Source: CAVXEH01 sp963805645 (GTDB lineage Bacteria > Chloroflexota > Limnocylindria > QHBO01). From it: a DNA stretch of 64,000 nucleotides. Both the position numbers and the translations under genes were made by a program. Where the stretch lies: positions 682,001 to 746,000 of the forward strand of contig CAWDVA010000007.1 in assembly GCA_963805645.1 (NCBI GenBank), in the 5' to 3' direction. Under the pieces are notes generated by a model, which was not told the origin of the DNA, made no database searches, and was given only the letters and a program-made list of their open reading frames with translations. Each line of letters opens with the position of its first letter. Within the stretch, counting starts at the first letter, position 1. Shown one piece after another: positions 17,297-26,021 of this stretch.

Positions 17297-18800
17297 CGAT
17301 CACTCCCATCCACAACTCCATCGCGAGCCGATGCCGATGCGCCCAGGCGCGGCGCGCCTCGACCACGTCCAGCGGACCCTCCGGATCGATATCGTGCGAC
17401 CGAGTGGCGTGAGTCAGCCAGCAGAGCAGCGCCAGCCTGTCCACGGCGTCGGCGTCCAGGCCCAGTCGGGCTCCCTCGGCCAGCAGCACCTGCCGAGGCC
17501 AGTCACGACCGCTGATCAGGCTGCGATCGAGGGCGGCTGCGTGCTCGTCCTGCGTCTCACTCCGTGCGATGGCACCGACGACCCAACCCAGGAAGAAGAC
17601 GAGGTCGACCATCGCCAGGCCGTCCGTCCGTCCGAGCTCCCAGTCGATTACCCCGATCTCGCCAGAGCGGGTGACGAGCAGGTTGGGATGGCCCAGGTCC
17701 CCGTGCTCGATGGCCACGGGCACCGTCGCACCGTGGAGCTGCTGAACCGATGCTCGCACGTGCGCCGCGAGCTCACCCGCAGCCGCCAACTGCGTCGCGC
17801 GCGCCAGTCGATCGAGGCGCTCCAGGGGGGCAGCGACGAGGCGCTGCCACCGCTCTCCCTCGAGTCGGGCCTCTCCTCTGACCAGTTCTCGCAACCACGC
17901 TACGATGCGCTCGGTGATGGCCTGCGGCCGCGCGCGGACCCTTCGGGGGTCCAGGGGATCGCCGGTCACCCAGCTCTCGACGAGCGCAGGGTGACCGTCG
18001 AGCGACGCCTCGCCAAGCAGTTCCGGGATGCGTATCGCTTCGTTCGCCCCAGCGGCCGCCACCGCTCGCAGCACCCGCGCTTCGTCGGCGATGCCTCGAT
18101 CCCCCACCGTCCGTGCCACCTTTGACACGCGAGCGGGTGCCGGCGAGACGCCGTCGTCCGCGATCAGGACGACGTGGCGGGATGCGGCAAAGTGGGGGGT
18201 CACGAGCAGCCAGTGCTGGGGAGTCCGGCCGAGGAGGTGCAGGAGCGGGGCGGCGGGTGGGTCGTCGGACACGATGCTTATCGAGGGGAGGACCGTCAGC
18301 AAACGGGTGGCGAGAGCGGGCATTAGGCGGGCGGCCAACCTGCCGGCGGGTCCGGTCCGCCGCTGGCGGAGGTAGTCGCCTCCGGAACCGCTGACCACCG
18401 GCAGCAGCTCGGTCGGTTGGCCGCGGGGCGGCCACTGGACCACGCGTAGCTGGTACGTCGCGCGCCCTCTTCCGTGGATCAATCGGCGATAGGCCTGTTC
18501 GACCCCGGGGCGGGCAAGAAGCCTATCCGGAGCACGCACCACGAGCGTCGTTGCGGGCAGGCGCCGCGCGGCCTCGGTCGAAGAACGATCGCCGCAGACG
18601 ATCACGTCCCACCCGGCCTCACGCCCGGGCAGCTCGGACGGCGTGACTCTGCTTACCGCGCATCCGGCGACCTCCAGGCCGCCCGCGACGTGGTCCGCCC
18701 ACCCCGGGCTCTCGGGCGCAATGACGGCAACCCGGCGCGGACGTACGTTCGGCAGGAGGAATCGCCAATCGACGGCGTCCAGGCGCCGCAGCGATGGCAC
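17289..18800 (-). CDS. Two-domain protein with C-terminal APH-fold kinase (second copy)
   Basis: About 503 aa. The N-terminal half has a Rossmann-like pattern (RRVAVIAPESPGWADHVAGG, WDVIVCGDRSS). The C-terminal half has the APH-fold catalytic loop HGDLGHPN and the metal-binding DWE of VIDWELGRTDG. The overall plan matches the gene at 14067-15794, although the sequences have diverged strongly. The likely role is phosphorylation of a small alcohol or sugar during glycan assembly. The GTG at 18800 sits one base after the stop of the HprK-like gene (TAGGGTG); a start at 18830 inside that gene is less likely. Confidence 0.76.
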   Translation of the reverse strand: MPSLRRLDAVDWRFLLPNVRPRRVAVIAPESPGWADHVAGGLEVAGCAVSRVTPSELPGREAGWDVIVCGDRSSTEAARRLPATTLVVRAPDRLLARPGVEQAYRRLIHGRGRATYQLRVVQWPPRGQPTELLPVVSGSGGDYLRQRRTGPAGRLAARLMPALATRLLTVLPSISIVSDDPPAAPLLHLLGRTPQHWLLVTPHFAASRHVVLIADDGVSPAPARVSKVARTVGDRGIADEARVLRAVAAAGANEAIRIPELLGEASLDGHPALVESWVTGDPLDPRRVRARPQAITERIVAWLRELVRGEARLEGERWQRLVAAPLERLDRLARATQLAAAGELAAHVRASVQQLHGATVPVAIEHGDLGHPNLLVTRSGEIGVIDWELGRTDGLAMVDLVFFLGWVVGAIARSETQDEHAAALDRSLISGRDWPRQVLLAEGARLGLDADAVDRLALLCWLTHATRSHDIDPEGPLDVVEARRAWAHRHRLAMELWMGVIGV

Positions 18801-18801
18801 C

Positions 18802-19926
18802 CTAGGGTCCGTCTTCGAGCGCGCGCACAAGGACCGTCCGGAGCGGAGGGATCGAGGCGGGGTGTGGGTGAGTGATCACGGTCACCTCGCGATCGCCGAA
18901 GAGCTCGCGGAGCATGGTCCTCTCGCGCTGCTCGAGGCTCTCGAGCAGCTGGGACCGGGCGTTCGGACGACAGAAGCGGAAGGTCTCATACAGCTCGAGC
19001 AACCCAAGCCGGTGGTGCATGTGCGCCGCGACCATGCGCTCGGCGGCAGAGGGGGCATCGATGGTGGATCGAGTCGTCGCCTCGCCTTCACCAGACACGA
19101 CCAAGACGATGCGGTCGAGGCGCACCTGCCGGGCTTGGCGGCTTCCGCCCAGCCGGTCCAGGCTGACCTCGGTCCCAGCCAGCGACTCCATTGGGGCAGC
19201 AAACCGGTGAATCCACCGAAGGGGCCGCAGTCCCCGCCACAGGCGTAGGGGAACGCTCCGGTATGCGCCGGACGCGGCTCCCCCGACGGCCATACGCGCT
19301 CGGCGCCGCGGCGGCACCTGTGCCCGGAGCGCACGGAGCTCGCCCAGGTGGTTCGCCGTCAGGCGGACCGGTCCCATGCCACCGTGCGCCATCCGCGTGG
19401 TCGGGTCCACGTACGTCCACTCATCGGCGATCGGGGTCCCGCCGGCAGACATGAGGGCCAGCAGCGCCTCCGTCTTGCCGCCCTTCGACCAGCCCGCGAT
19501 CGCGACTCCGACACCGTCGAGTTCGACCGTCGACGCATGCAGGGGCAGAATTCCGAGCCCCACGAAGATGGCATTCACGATAGGCACCAGCTGGGGTAGC
19601 GCGTCGACGCCTTCGCTGCACCGGATCGTGGCGCGCTCGTCAAGGGTGTCGAGCGGAAGATGCACACGACCGTCGCCCCGAAGGAGGACGAACTCGCCGT
19701 CAACAACGCCGGCGTCGGGGCCGGCTAGGACCACCAACTCCTCGGCCGGGCGTGGCCCGTCGAAGTGGATCGACAGGTGGGCATCGCCCTCAGCCGCCTG
19801 GAGCTCCGCTCCAAACAGCCGTGCAACGTGCTCGACGTGCCGCGGGTGCGCATCGTGAAGTCGGATGCGGAGCAGGCCGAACAGGTCGATGTCGAGCGGG
19901 TTGCGCGCCTCGACCCCAGCGGTCAA
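18802..19926 (-). CDS. HprK-like kinase (second copy)
   Basis: About 374 aa. Walker A is GWSKGGKT (about residues 145-152), identical to the first copy, preceded by LGILPLHAST and followed by PIADEWTYVDP, as in the first copy. The N-terminal domain has little similarity to it. The start was placed at TTG 19926 because GAGGA lies 4 nt upstream and the codon overlaps the stop of the small membrane gene as TTGA; an ATG at 19956 has no ribosome site. The order here is HprK-APH-flippase-APH-HprK, so the two kinase pairs mirror each other. The substrate is unknown. Confidence 0.76.
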   Translation of the reverse strand: MTAGVEARNPLDIDLFGLLRIRLHDAHPRHVEHVARLFGAELQAAEGDAHLSIHFDGPRPAEELVVLAGPDAGVVDGEFVLLRGDGRVHLPLDTLDERATIRCSEGVDALPQLVPIVNAIFVGLGILPLHASTVELDGVGVAIAGWSKGGKTEALLALMSAGGTPIADEWTYVDPTTRMAHGGMGPVRLTANHLGELRALRAQVPPRRRARMAVGGAASGAYRSVPLRLWRGLRPLRWIHRFAAPMESLAGTEVSLDRLGGSRQARQVRLDRIVLVVSGEGEATTRSTIDAPSAAERMVAAHMHHRLGLLELYETFRFCRPNARSQLLESLEQRERTMLRELFGDREVTVITHPHPASIPPLRTVLVRALEDGP

Positions 19927-20195
19927 TGGGTCCTCACAACGAGCCAGCCGATCCACGCCAGCGCCGCTGTCCCCACCGGGATGATGGCCAGTCGTAGCAC
20001 GGCCTCGAGGCTGTCGGGGACCAGGTTGGCGCGCAGGCTCACAATGACCGTGGATCCGATCACGCCCGCGGTCACGGTTACCACGAACTGGGTGCGCACA
20101 TCACGCATACCCCAATTCGCCGCGAATCGGAGGATCAGCGGCACCGCGACCGCGAGCATGACCCCGACCAGGATCACCAGATAGATCGCCTGCAC
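19923..20195 (-). CDS. Small membrane protein, first gene of the kinase/flippase operon
   Basis: 90 aa with three hydrophobic segments (IYLVILVGVMLAVAVPLIL, VVTVTAGVIGSTVIVSL and LRLAIIPVGTAALAWIGWLV). I do not recognise the family. A longer reading exists upstream but is low-complexity and crosses the intergenic region. The GTG at 20195 is preferred because TACCAT at 20207-20202 sits 6 nt before it, the leaderless-promoter spacing repeated elsewhere in this window. It overlaps the next gene by TTGA and so probably opens a ten-gene operon ending at 8878. Confidence 0.6.
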   Translation of the reverse strand: MQAIYLVILVGVMLAVAVPLILRFAANWGMRDVRTQFVVTVTAGVIGSTVIVSLRANLVPDSLEAVLRLAIIPVGTAALAWIGWLVVRTH

Positions 20196-20201
20196 GCGCG
20201 C

Positions 20202-20207
20202 ATGGTA
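20202..20207 (-). promoter_or_regulatory. Putative -10 element of a leaderless promoter
   Basis: TACCAT on the minus strand ends 6 nt before GTG 20195. The same hexamer at the same distance precedes the nicotinamidase gene. No convincing -35 was seen. Confidence 0.45.
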
Positions 20208-20292
20208 GCCTCCGTGCGTAGCCGCGTGGACGTGCCCGCGGGTTTGCAGGCAACCAGGCGCGTGCCTCCTTCGTGCCGGTGGGATCGACGTC

Positions 20293-22231
20293 ATGACCCT
20301 GAGACGACCCCTCATCGCACTGTCGCTGGTCGCGGCAGCAGTCATCACCGTGGTGGTGCTGCTGAACGTGCGGGCCGCGATGCCAGGCGTGAGCTCTCTC
20401 CCGTCGAACCTTCCCGCCCCTTCGGGCGCAGCCTCCGATGCCATGGAGACCGAGGTCTCTCCCACCATCGTTGGCCCGGCCTACGACCCTCGCGTGTCGC
20501 GCTCGCCGACCCGCGACAAGCCTCAGAGCAAGCTCTGGTACCACGCGGGATTGTGGTGGGGCGTGCTGGTCGATCGCGCGTCCAGTGAGTTCCGCATTTG
20601 GTGGCTGAACACGGAGACGCACCATTGGGTGGATACGGGGACGCTCATCGACCCGCGCCCGTACACCCGCCAGGACGTCTACGTCGACGGCGACGAGCTG
20701 TTCGTGGCCTCGGCTGGGACGAACGAAACCTCCGCGCAGCAGGCGGTCGAGATACGGCGGTACCGGTACTCGCAGGAGTACCACTCGTACCAGTTGCTCC
20801 CCAACTACCCCATTCGGATCACGCCAGCGGGCGTCGATACCGTCACCATCACGCGCGATTCGACAGGGGCCCTTTGGGCCGCGTTCATCGCGAACGACCG
20901 GGTCAAGGTGGTCGCCTCGGACCCGGACGTGCAGCAGTGGTCGGATCCGGTCGTGATTCCGAGCCCGCACTCTTCGGTCGCGGCAGACCAGGCAGCAGTT
21001 GTCGGGCTCGACGGCAGCATCGGGGTCATGTGGTCCAACCAGCTCGAACAGGGCGTCTACTTCATCCGCCATCTGGACGGTGATCCGATTTCGGTGTGGA
21101 CCACCACCGAGAACGTGCTCGGCGGCACGAAGATCGCCGACGACCACATCAGTCTGAGGGCGCTGAAGCGCCACGACGGCCTCTGGGTGTACGCCGTGGC
21201 GAAGACATCGCTGGATCAGCTGCCCTCGCATGATCAGCAGCTACCCCAGGTCGTCTTTCTGGCTCGCGACCCTTCGGGCAAGTGGTCGTCATACCTCGTC
21301 GGTCGCGTCGCCGATCACCACACGCGGCCAATCCTCGTCCTCGACGAGGAATCCGACCGCGCGCTGGTCTTTGCCACCTCTCCTTTCGATGGCGGCGTCA
21401 TCTACATGAAGGGGTCGTCGCTCGACCAGATCAGCTTCCCCGTCGGACTGGGCGTGCCGGTCATCTCGCAGGGGGCGCTGCAGAATGCCAACAACGCCAC
21501 CTCGACCCGCCAGGCGGTGTCCAGCAAGACTGGTCTCGTCATCCTGGCCTCGGACGACCTCATGGGCGAGTACCTGCAGCGTGGAGCTTGGGCTCAGTAC
21601 CCGCGCCACACCCCCCGTGGCCCCCCAGCAGGGCCCCACCGTGCCGCTGCTGCACACGACCTGGGATCAGGCACGCGTCTCGTCCAGCGTGGCTCAGCAG
21701 GGCTGGAGCATCACGCCCGCAGATGCCGATGCGGTAGTCGTGGACGAGGCGGGCCGCCGCGGCATCCGCCTCGCGTCCGCAAGCGGGGCAGCGGCACGTG
21801 TATGCCAGGGGTTCCGGGCGGTCGACTCGGGCCGGTTGGTGGTGACCGCCAACGTGTTCGTGGAGGGGGCGCCCCTCGGCGACAGCCCTATTCTCGCCGT
21901 CCGGGCAGGTGGCAGCGAGCTGAGCGGGGCCCGCTTCCTGAAGAACGGCCATTTCGGGTACCGCGTCGGGCCGAACCGAGAGCAAACCGTTGCGAGCTGG
22001 GTGCCGGGCCGCTGGTACGAGATGGAACTCACGGTCGACTTCGACACGTCCACGTACGGTTGGACCGTTCGCCAGGGTGCTGCGCCGGGCGCGGCACCCC
22101 TGCTGGACATCAACGGTGTGGCCCTCCTCGCTGGCGGGCCCGCGGACGAGGTGTGCGTCACGGCACCCAGGGAAGACGCGGGGAGCGGCCTGCTGCTCGA
22201 CGAGCTCGAGGTCCTCTGGGTGCGGCCCTAG
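20293..22231 (+). pseudogene. Secreted BNR-repeat-like protein, interrupted by a frameshift near 21580
   Basis: The ATG at 20293 opens a signal-anchor (LIALSLVAAAVITVVVLLNV) and about 430 residues like the N-terminal domain of the gene at 26116: KLWYHAGLWWG, VMWSNQ, DDHISL, TRPILVLDEE and GLVILAS all have counterparts. At about 21580 the frame must slip by one base: the old frame runs into unrelated low-complexity sequence, while the next frame continues as VELGLSTRATPP (paralogue: IDVPSGATPMP) and ends at 22231 in a C-terminal region that looks like a concanavalin-like sugar-binding fold (VVTANVFVEGAP, GRWYEMELTVDFD). It is either a real 1-bp frameshift or an assembly error. The stop abuts the epimerase ATG. 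Confidence 0.72.
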
Positions 22232-23182
22232 ATGCGCGTAGTCGTCACCGGTGTCGCTGGCTTCGTCGGCTCGCACCTTGCCGAGCGGCTCATCGCCGAC
22301 GGGGACGAGGTGGTGGGTCTCGACGCCTTCATCCCGTACTACCCGCGCGAGACGAAGGAGCGCAACCTCGCGCCGTTACACGGGCACGAACGATTCACGT
22401 TTCACGAGCTGGATCTGCGGACTGACCCGCTCGCCCCAGTGCTCGACGGAGCCGATGCGGTCATCCATGAGGCGGCGATGGCCGGACTCATGCGGAGCTG
22501 GAGCGACCTGCCGCTCTACGCGAGCTGCAATCTGACGGGGACCCAGCGCCTCCTCGAGCAGATGATCGCCAGCGGGGTGCCCCGCATCGTGCACGTCTCG
22601 ACCTCATCCGTCTACGGTGAGCGGGCGGTCGGCGACGAGACGATACCTACCGAGCCCGTCTCGCCCTACGGAATCACCAAGCTCGCTGCCGAGAAGCTTG
22701 TGCACGCATATGCCCGGCTGCATGGACTCGAGACGGTGATCCTGCGCTACTTCTCGATCTTCGGGCCGCGTCAGCGGCCGGACATGGCCTACCACATCTT
22801 CAGCCGAGCGCTTTGGGAGGGCCGCCCGGTCGTCATCTTCGGCGACGGACACCAGGCTCGCGCCAACACCTACGTGAGCGACTGCGTTAACGGCACCACC
22901 GCGGCACTGCGGCAGGCGCCACAGGGCACCTACAACATCGGCGGCGGCACCAGCCTCGAGCTAATCGACGCGCTGGCCATCATCGCCAACCAACTGAACG
23001 TCACACCGCAGATCGAGTTCCGACCCACAAGGCCCGGCGACCAGCGCGAGACGGCTGCCGACTGCGGTGCCGCCGAGGCGGCGTTTGGCTACCGGGCGCT
23101 CGTCAGCCCCGAGGAGGGATTGCGCGCCCAGGTGGCGTGGCACCTCGCCGAGTGGGTGCAGGACCCTCAACGAGGCGCGTGA
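22232..23182 (+). CDS. NAD-dependent sugar-nucleotide epimerase/dehydratase
   Basis: 316 aa extended SDR. TGVAGFVGSHLAERL (residues 6-20) is the NAD-binding loop, STSSVYGE provides the Ser and YGITK the Tyr/Lys pair. RYFSIFGPRQRPDMAYH and GDGHQARANTYVSDCV match the UDP-glucuronate 4-epimerase/UDP-glucose epimerase subgroup. With UDP-glucose dehydrogenase nearby, a UDP-GlcA to UDP-GalA conversion is a reasonable guess. The ATG follows the previous stop with no gap (TAGATG), so the frameshifted gene and this one are co-transcribed. It converges with the sugar transferase, one base apart. Confidence 0.85.
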   Translation: MRVVVTGVAGFVGSHLAERLIADGDEVVGLDAFIPYYPRETKERNLAPLHGHERFTFHELDLRTDPLAPVLDGADAVIHEAAMAGLMRSWSDLPLYASCNLTGTQRLLEQMIASGVPRIVHVSTSSVYGERAVGDETIPTEPVSPYGITKLAAEKLVHAYARLHGLETVILRYFSIFGPRQRPDMAYHIFSRALWEGRPVVIFGDGHQARANTYVSDCVNGTTAALRQAPQGTYNIGGGTSLELIDALAIIANQLNVTPQIEFRPTRPGDQRETAADCGAAEAAFGYRALVSPEEGLRAQVAWHLAEWVQDPQRGA

Positions 23183-23183
23183 G

Positions 23184-23810
23184 CTAGACGCCCGAGCGGC
23201 GGACCACGGCAAGCAGTGTCAGGCCGAGAATGCGCAGGTCGAACCATAAGGACCTGCGGTCGATGTACTCAATGTCGAGCCGGAGCCGCTCGGTGAAGGT
23301 GCTCTCTGCGCGGGCGGTCACCTGCCAGAGACCAGTCAGTCCTGGTGGCACTTCGAGCCGCTCCGTCTGCCATAGCTCGTAGGTGTCCATGGAAAAGGAG
23401 GTTGGGCGTGGACCGACGAGAGACATCTCGCCGCGAAGCACGTTCAACAGCTGCGGCACTTCATCCAGGCTCGTCTTGCGCAGGAAACGTCCCACGCGGG
23501 TCACGCGCGGATCGTCGGGGATCTTGAAGTCGGGCGGCGGCAGGATGTTGAGGTGCGCAAGCGACACCTTCAGCTCCGCAGCGTTCTGGACCATCGTGCG
23601 GAACTTGTACATGCCGAAGGTGTGGCCATGCTGCCCCGTGCGCGGCTGGCGGAAGATGATCGGTCCCGGCGAGTCGAGCCGGATGGCGAGCGCAACCAGC
23701 AGGGCGATCGGAAGGACGATCGGCAGGGCGAGCAGCGTCAGAATGATGTCCATCAGCCGCTTGGCGGGCGGATAGGGCTGGCCAGCGAGGGGCAGGATCG
23801 GAGCGCTCAT
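23184..23810 (-). CDS. Initiating sugar-phosphate transferase (WbaP/WcaJ C-terminal type)
   Basis: 208 aa, the short single-domain form. It has one N-terminal hydrophobic helix (about 20-42), then PGPIIFRQPRTG and KFRTM, then the catalytic block with SLDEVPQLLNVLRGEMSLVG and PRP, and GLTGLWQVTAR. These are the conserved motifs of bacterial sugar transferases (undecaprenyl-phosphate hexose-1-phosphate transferases). It starts repeat-unit synthesis by moving a sugar phosphate from a UDP-sugar to undecaprenyl phosphate. The ATG at 23810 overlaps the upstream stop as TGATG; a TTG one codon earlier is also possible. Confidence 0.9.
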   Translation of the reverse strand: MSAPILPLAGQPYPPAKRLMDIILTLLALPIVLPIALLVALAIRLDSPGPIIFRQPRTGQHGHTFGMYKFRTMVQNAAELKVSLAHLNILPPPDFKIPDDPRVTRVGRFLRKTSLDEVPQLLNVLRGEMSLVGPRPTSFSMDTYELWQTERLEVPPGLTGLWQVTARAESTFTERLRLDIEYIDRRSLWFDLRILGLTLLAVVRRSGV

Positions 23811-24451
23811 CAATCGTCGGTGCTCGTCTCCCGAACACCCTCACCATGAACCATGCGCCGCGGATCAGCCAGCAGCATGTCCGCCGTCGGCTCCGACGAG
23901 CCGAGCAGGTCGAACAGCGCGCCGATGGTGACCGCGTCCTCCGGGAAGGCCACCACCCGCACGTGCTCCATCTCGATCGCCTCTTCGCGCAGCGATATCC
24001 GATGGAGCATGCGCTTTGCGCTCTCCCGGGTTGTCTCGGGCAGCAGGAAGTAGACACTTCGACCTGCCTTCCAGACACGATCGGAGCTGCGCATGACTGG
24101 AAGGGGACCGTGGCCGAGCAGCTCGCGCGTGAGCGCCGCGCTTCCGCGGCCGGCCGAAGGCGGCAGATCGACCCGGCCGATCGCCAGCGGGCGGCCCTGT
24201 CGCCGGGCCCGGTCGATCTCACGATGCACTTCGTCGCGAGGGATGCTGCCAGCACGTCGCCGCGCAACGGCGAGCGCCTGGGTTGCACGGGTCTCCTGCG
24301 CGGCTGCGTAGACGGTGGCGGCGATGCAAATCGCCGCCAGGACGAAGGCCCAGGTGTAGACGTGGTCGTTACGCAGGAGCTGCAGCAGCGCAACGAGGGT
24401 GCCTGCAGTCAGAACCAGCGGGATCAGCGGGAATGGACCTCGAATCCTCAT
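23810..24451 (-). CDS. Membrane protein with possible degenerate GGDEF-like domain
   Basis: 213 aa. Two hydrophobic helices lie at about residues 8-50 (PLIPLVLTAGTLVALLQLL and TWAFVLAAICIAATVYAA). The cytoplasmic part resembles the alpha/beta pattern of diguanylate-cyclase-like domains (LAIGRVDLPP, SSDRVWKAGRSVYFLLPETT, VRVVAFPEDAVT) but has no GGDEF or EAL motif, so it could only be a binding or structural relative. I cannot assign a function. The ATG at 24451 overlaps the UDP-glucose dehydrogenase stop as ATGA, and its stop overlaps the sugar transferase start. Confidence 0.6.
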   Translation of the reverse strand: MRIRGPFPLIPLVLTAGTLVALLQLLRNDHVYTWAFVLAAICIAATVYAAAQETRATQALAVARRRAGSIPRDEVHREIDRARRQGRPLAIGRVDLPPSAGRGSAALTRELLGHGPLPVMRSSDRVWKAGRSVYFLLPETTRESAKRMLHRISLREEAIEMEHVRVVAFPEDAVTIGALFDLLGSSEPTADMLLADPRRMVHGEGVRETSTDD

Positions 24452-25842
24452 GCCACCTCCTCCTCGGCGGCCGGGGCGACGTGCACGCTGCGCAGGATCC
24501 GCTTCGCCTCGGCCGGCTGCTGCACCCCACGTCCGAACCCGGCATAGGCGAATCCCGCCCCGGTGACCGTTGCCGGATCGAGCGCGTTCCGGCCGTCGAC
24601 GACGACGCGGCCCCGCATGACGGTAGCGACGGCCGGCCAGTCGAGACTCCGCAGTTCGGGCCACTCGGTGATCAACGCCGCGGCATCGGCATCCGCCAGT
24701 GCCTCGAAGGCGCTCGCGGCGACCTGCAGCCCGGGAACGAGCTGTGCGCTGTGCTGCCTCGCATGCTCCATCGGGTCGTAGGCGACCACGTTGGCGCCAT
24801 GCTCGAGCAGGAGCCGGGCGACCGCCAGCGACGGCGCGTCGCGGATATCGTCCGTCTCGGGCTTGAAGGTGAGCCCGAGGAGGCAGACGCGCCGCCCCTG
24901 AAGGCCGTGCGGCAGCATCTGCTCCAAGGAGCGTACGAGCCGGGCGGGTTGGGTCCGGTTGATCTCATCGACCGCCGACAGGAGCGGGACAGGTGCGCCG
25001 GCCAGGTGCGAGGTCTTGACCGTCATGGTGACCTGGTGTGGCAGGCACGATCCGCCGAAGCCGACGCCAGCCCCCAGGAAGGAGGCGCCAATGCGCGGGT
25101 CGAAGGACATGGCACCCACGACGTCGTCGACGTGCGCACCGTAGGCATCGCAGAGCGTCGCCAGCTCATTGGCGAAGCTGATTTTCGCCGCCAGGAAGAG
25201 ATTCGCGCCGAGCTTCGCGAAGGCGGCGTCGATACCTCGCATCGTCAGGAAGGGCGCGTTCGTGGGGGCGTACAGCTCGCGCAATCCCGTTGTTCCCACC
25301 TCATCCGGGTCGTGGATCACACCGCACACGACGCGGTTGGGGTGCATGAAGTCGTTGATTGCACGACCTTCCTGGGTGAATTCGGGGTTGAGCACGATCG
25401 CGATATCCGGCTCGCTCCCGTCCCCACGCAGGTCGGCCACGAGGGAGGGCAGCTGCAGGATGAACTCCGGCGGGAGTGTCGATCGGATTACCAGGCCGGT
25501 GCCGGCGGCGAGCGGTGGCACCACGGCCTCGAGCGCGCGCCGCATGGTCTCGGTCTGCCAGCCACCATTGCTGTCGTGGGTGCCTACGGCCAGGATGACG
25601 AGGTCCGCAGCGGCGACAGCGTCCGCGCCGACTCGGCTGCCTTTCACATCGAGCCGCCCAGAGGCGATGCCACGAGCCACCATCACGTCGAGACCCGGCT
25701 CGTGGAAGGGTAGGCGCCCGTCCAGAAGATCGGCAAGCCTGCCCTCATCGGCCTCGATCCCCACCACGTGATGGCCCCAGTCGACCAGGCACGCCGCAGT
25801 GACGAGGCCAACATATCCCAGGCCTACCACGGCGACCCGCAT
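24448..25842 (-). CDS. ugd: UDP-glucose 6-dehydrogenase
   Basis: 464 aa. The NAD-binding GLGYVGL is at residues 7-13. NPEFTQEG (152-159), KLGANLFLAAKISFANE (210-226) and the active-site GFGGSCLPHQ with Cys266 are all present. The C-terminal domain has GLTFKPETDDIRDAPSL. The enzyme oxidises UDP-glucose to UDP-glucuronate in the cytoplasm, supplying uronic acid for the glycan. It is the first gene of a three-gene unit with the membrane protein and sugar transferase. The ATG is preceded by GGTAGGG. A direct-repeat regulator-like site lies 180 bp upstream. Confidence 0.93.
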   Translation of the reverse strand: MRVAVVGLGYVGLVTAACLVDWGHHVVGIEADEGRLADLLDGRLPFHEPGLDVMVARGIASGRLDVKGSRVGADAVAAADLVILAVGTHDSNGGWQTETMRRALEAVVPPLAAGTGLVIRSTLPPEFILQLPSLVADLRGDGSEPDIAIVLNPEFTQEGRAINDFMHPNRVVCGVIHDPDEVGTTGLRELYAPTNAPFLTMRGIDAAFAKLGANLFLAAKISFANELATLCDAYGAHVDDVVGAMSFDPRIGASFLGAGVGFGGSCLPHQVTMTVKTSHLAGAPVPLLSAVDEINRTQPARLVRSLEQMLPHGLQGRRVCLLGLTFKPETDDIRDAPSLAVARLLLEHGANVVAYDPMEHARQHSAQLVPGLQVAASAFEALADADAAALITEWPELRSLDWPAVATVMRGRVVVDGRNALDPATVTGAGFAYAGFGRGVQQPAEAKRILRSVHVAPAAEEEVA

Positions 25843-26021
25843 AACCCTACCCCCGTGAGCGTTTTCTTGATGGCCCAGGGTCCGCGTGTCCAGGACGAGC
25901 TCGAAGGAAAAGCGAATAGGGAAGAGCGAATCAGGGCAGATCGAAATGAGAGCTCGGCCGATGGGACTACCCAGGACTTAAGTACCCCGCATCCTACCCG
26001 GCAGCATTTTGTATTCCTAGT

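Noticed and set aside
17289..18800. Antibiotic resistance by aminoglycoside phosphotransferase
   Set aside because: The APH fold is shared by many small-molecule kinases; the two copies are larger, two-domain and embedded in a glycan operon.
20101..21231. 376-codon minus-strand frame opposite the frameshifted gene
   Set aside because: Composition is Arg/Asp/His-rich and it has no motifs; it is antisense to the recognisable BNR-like gene.
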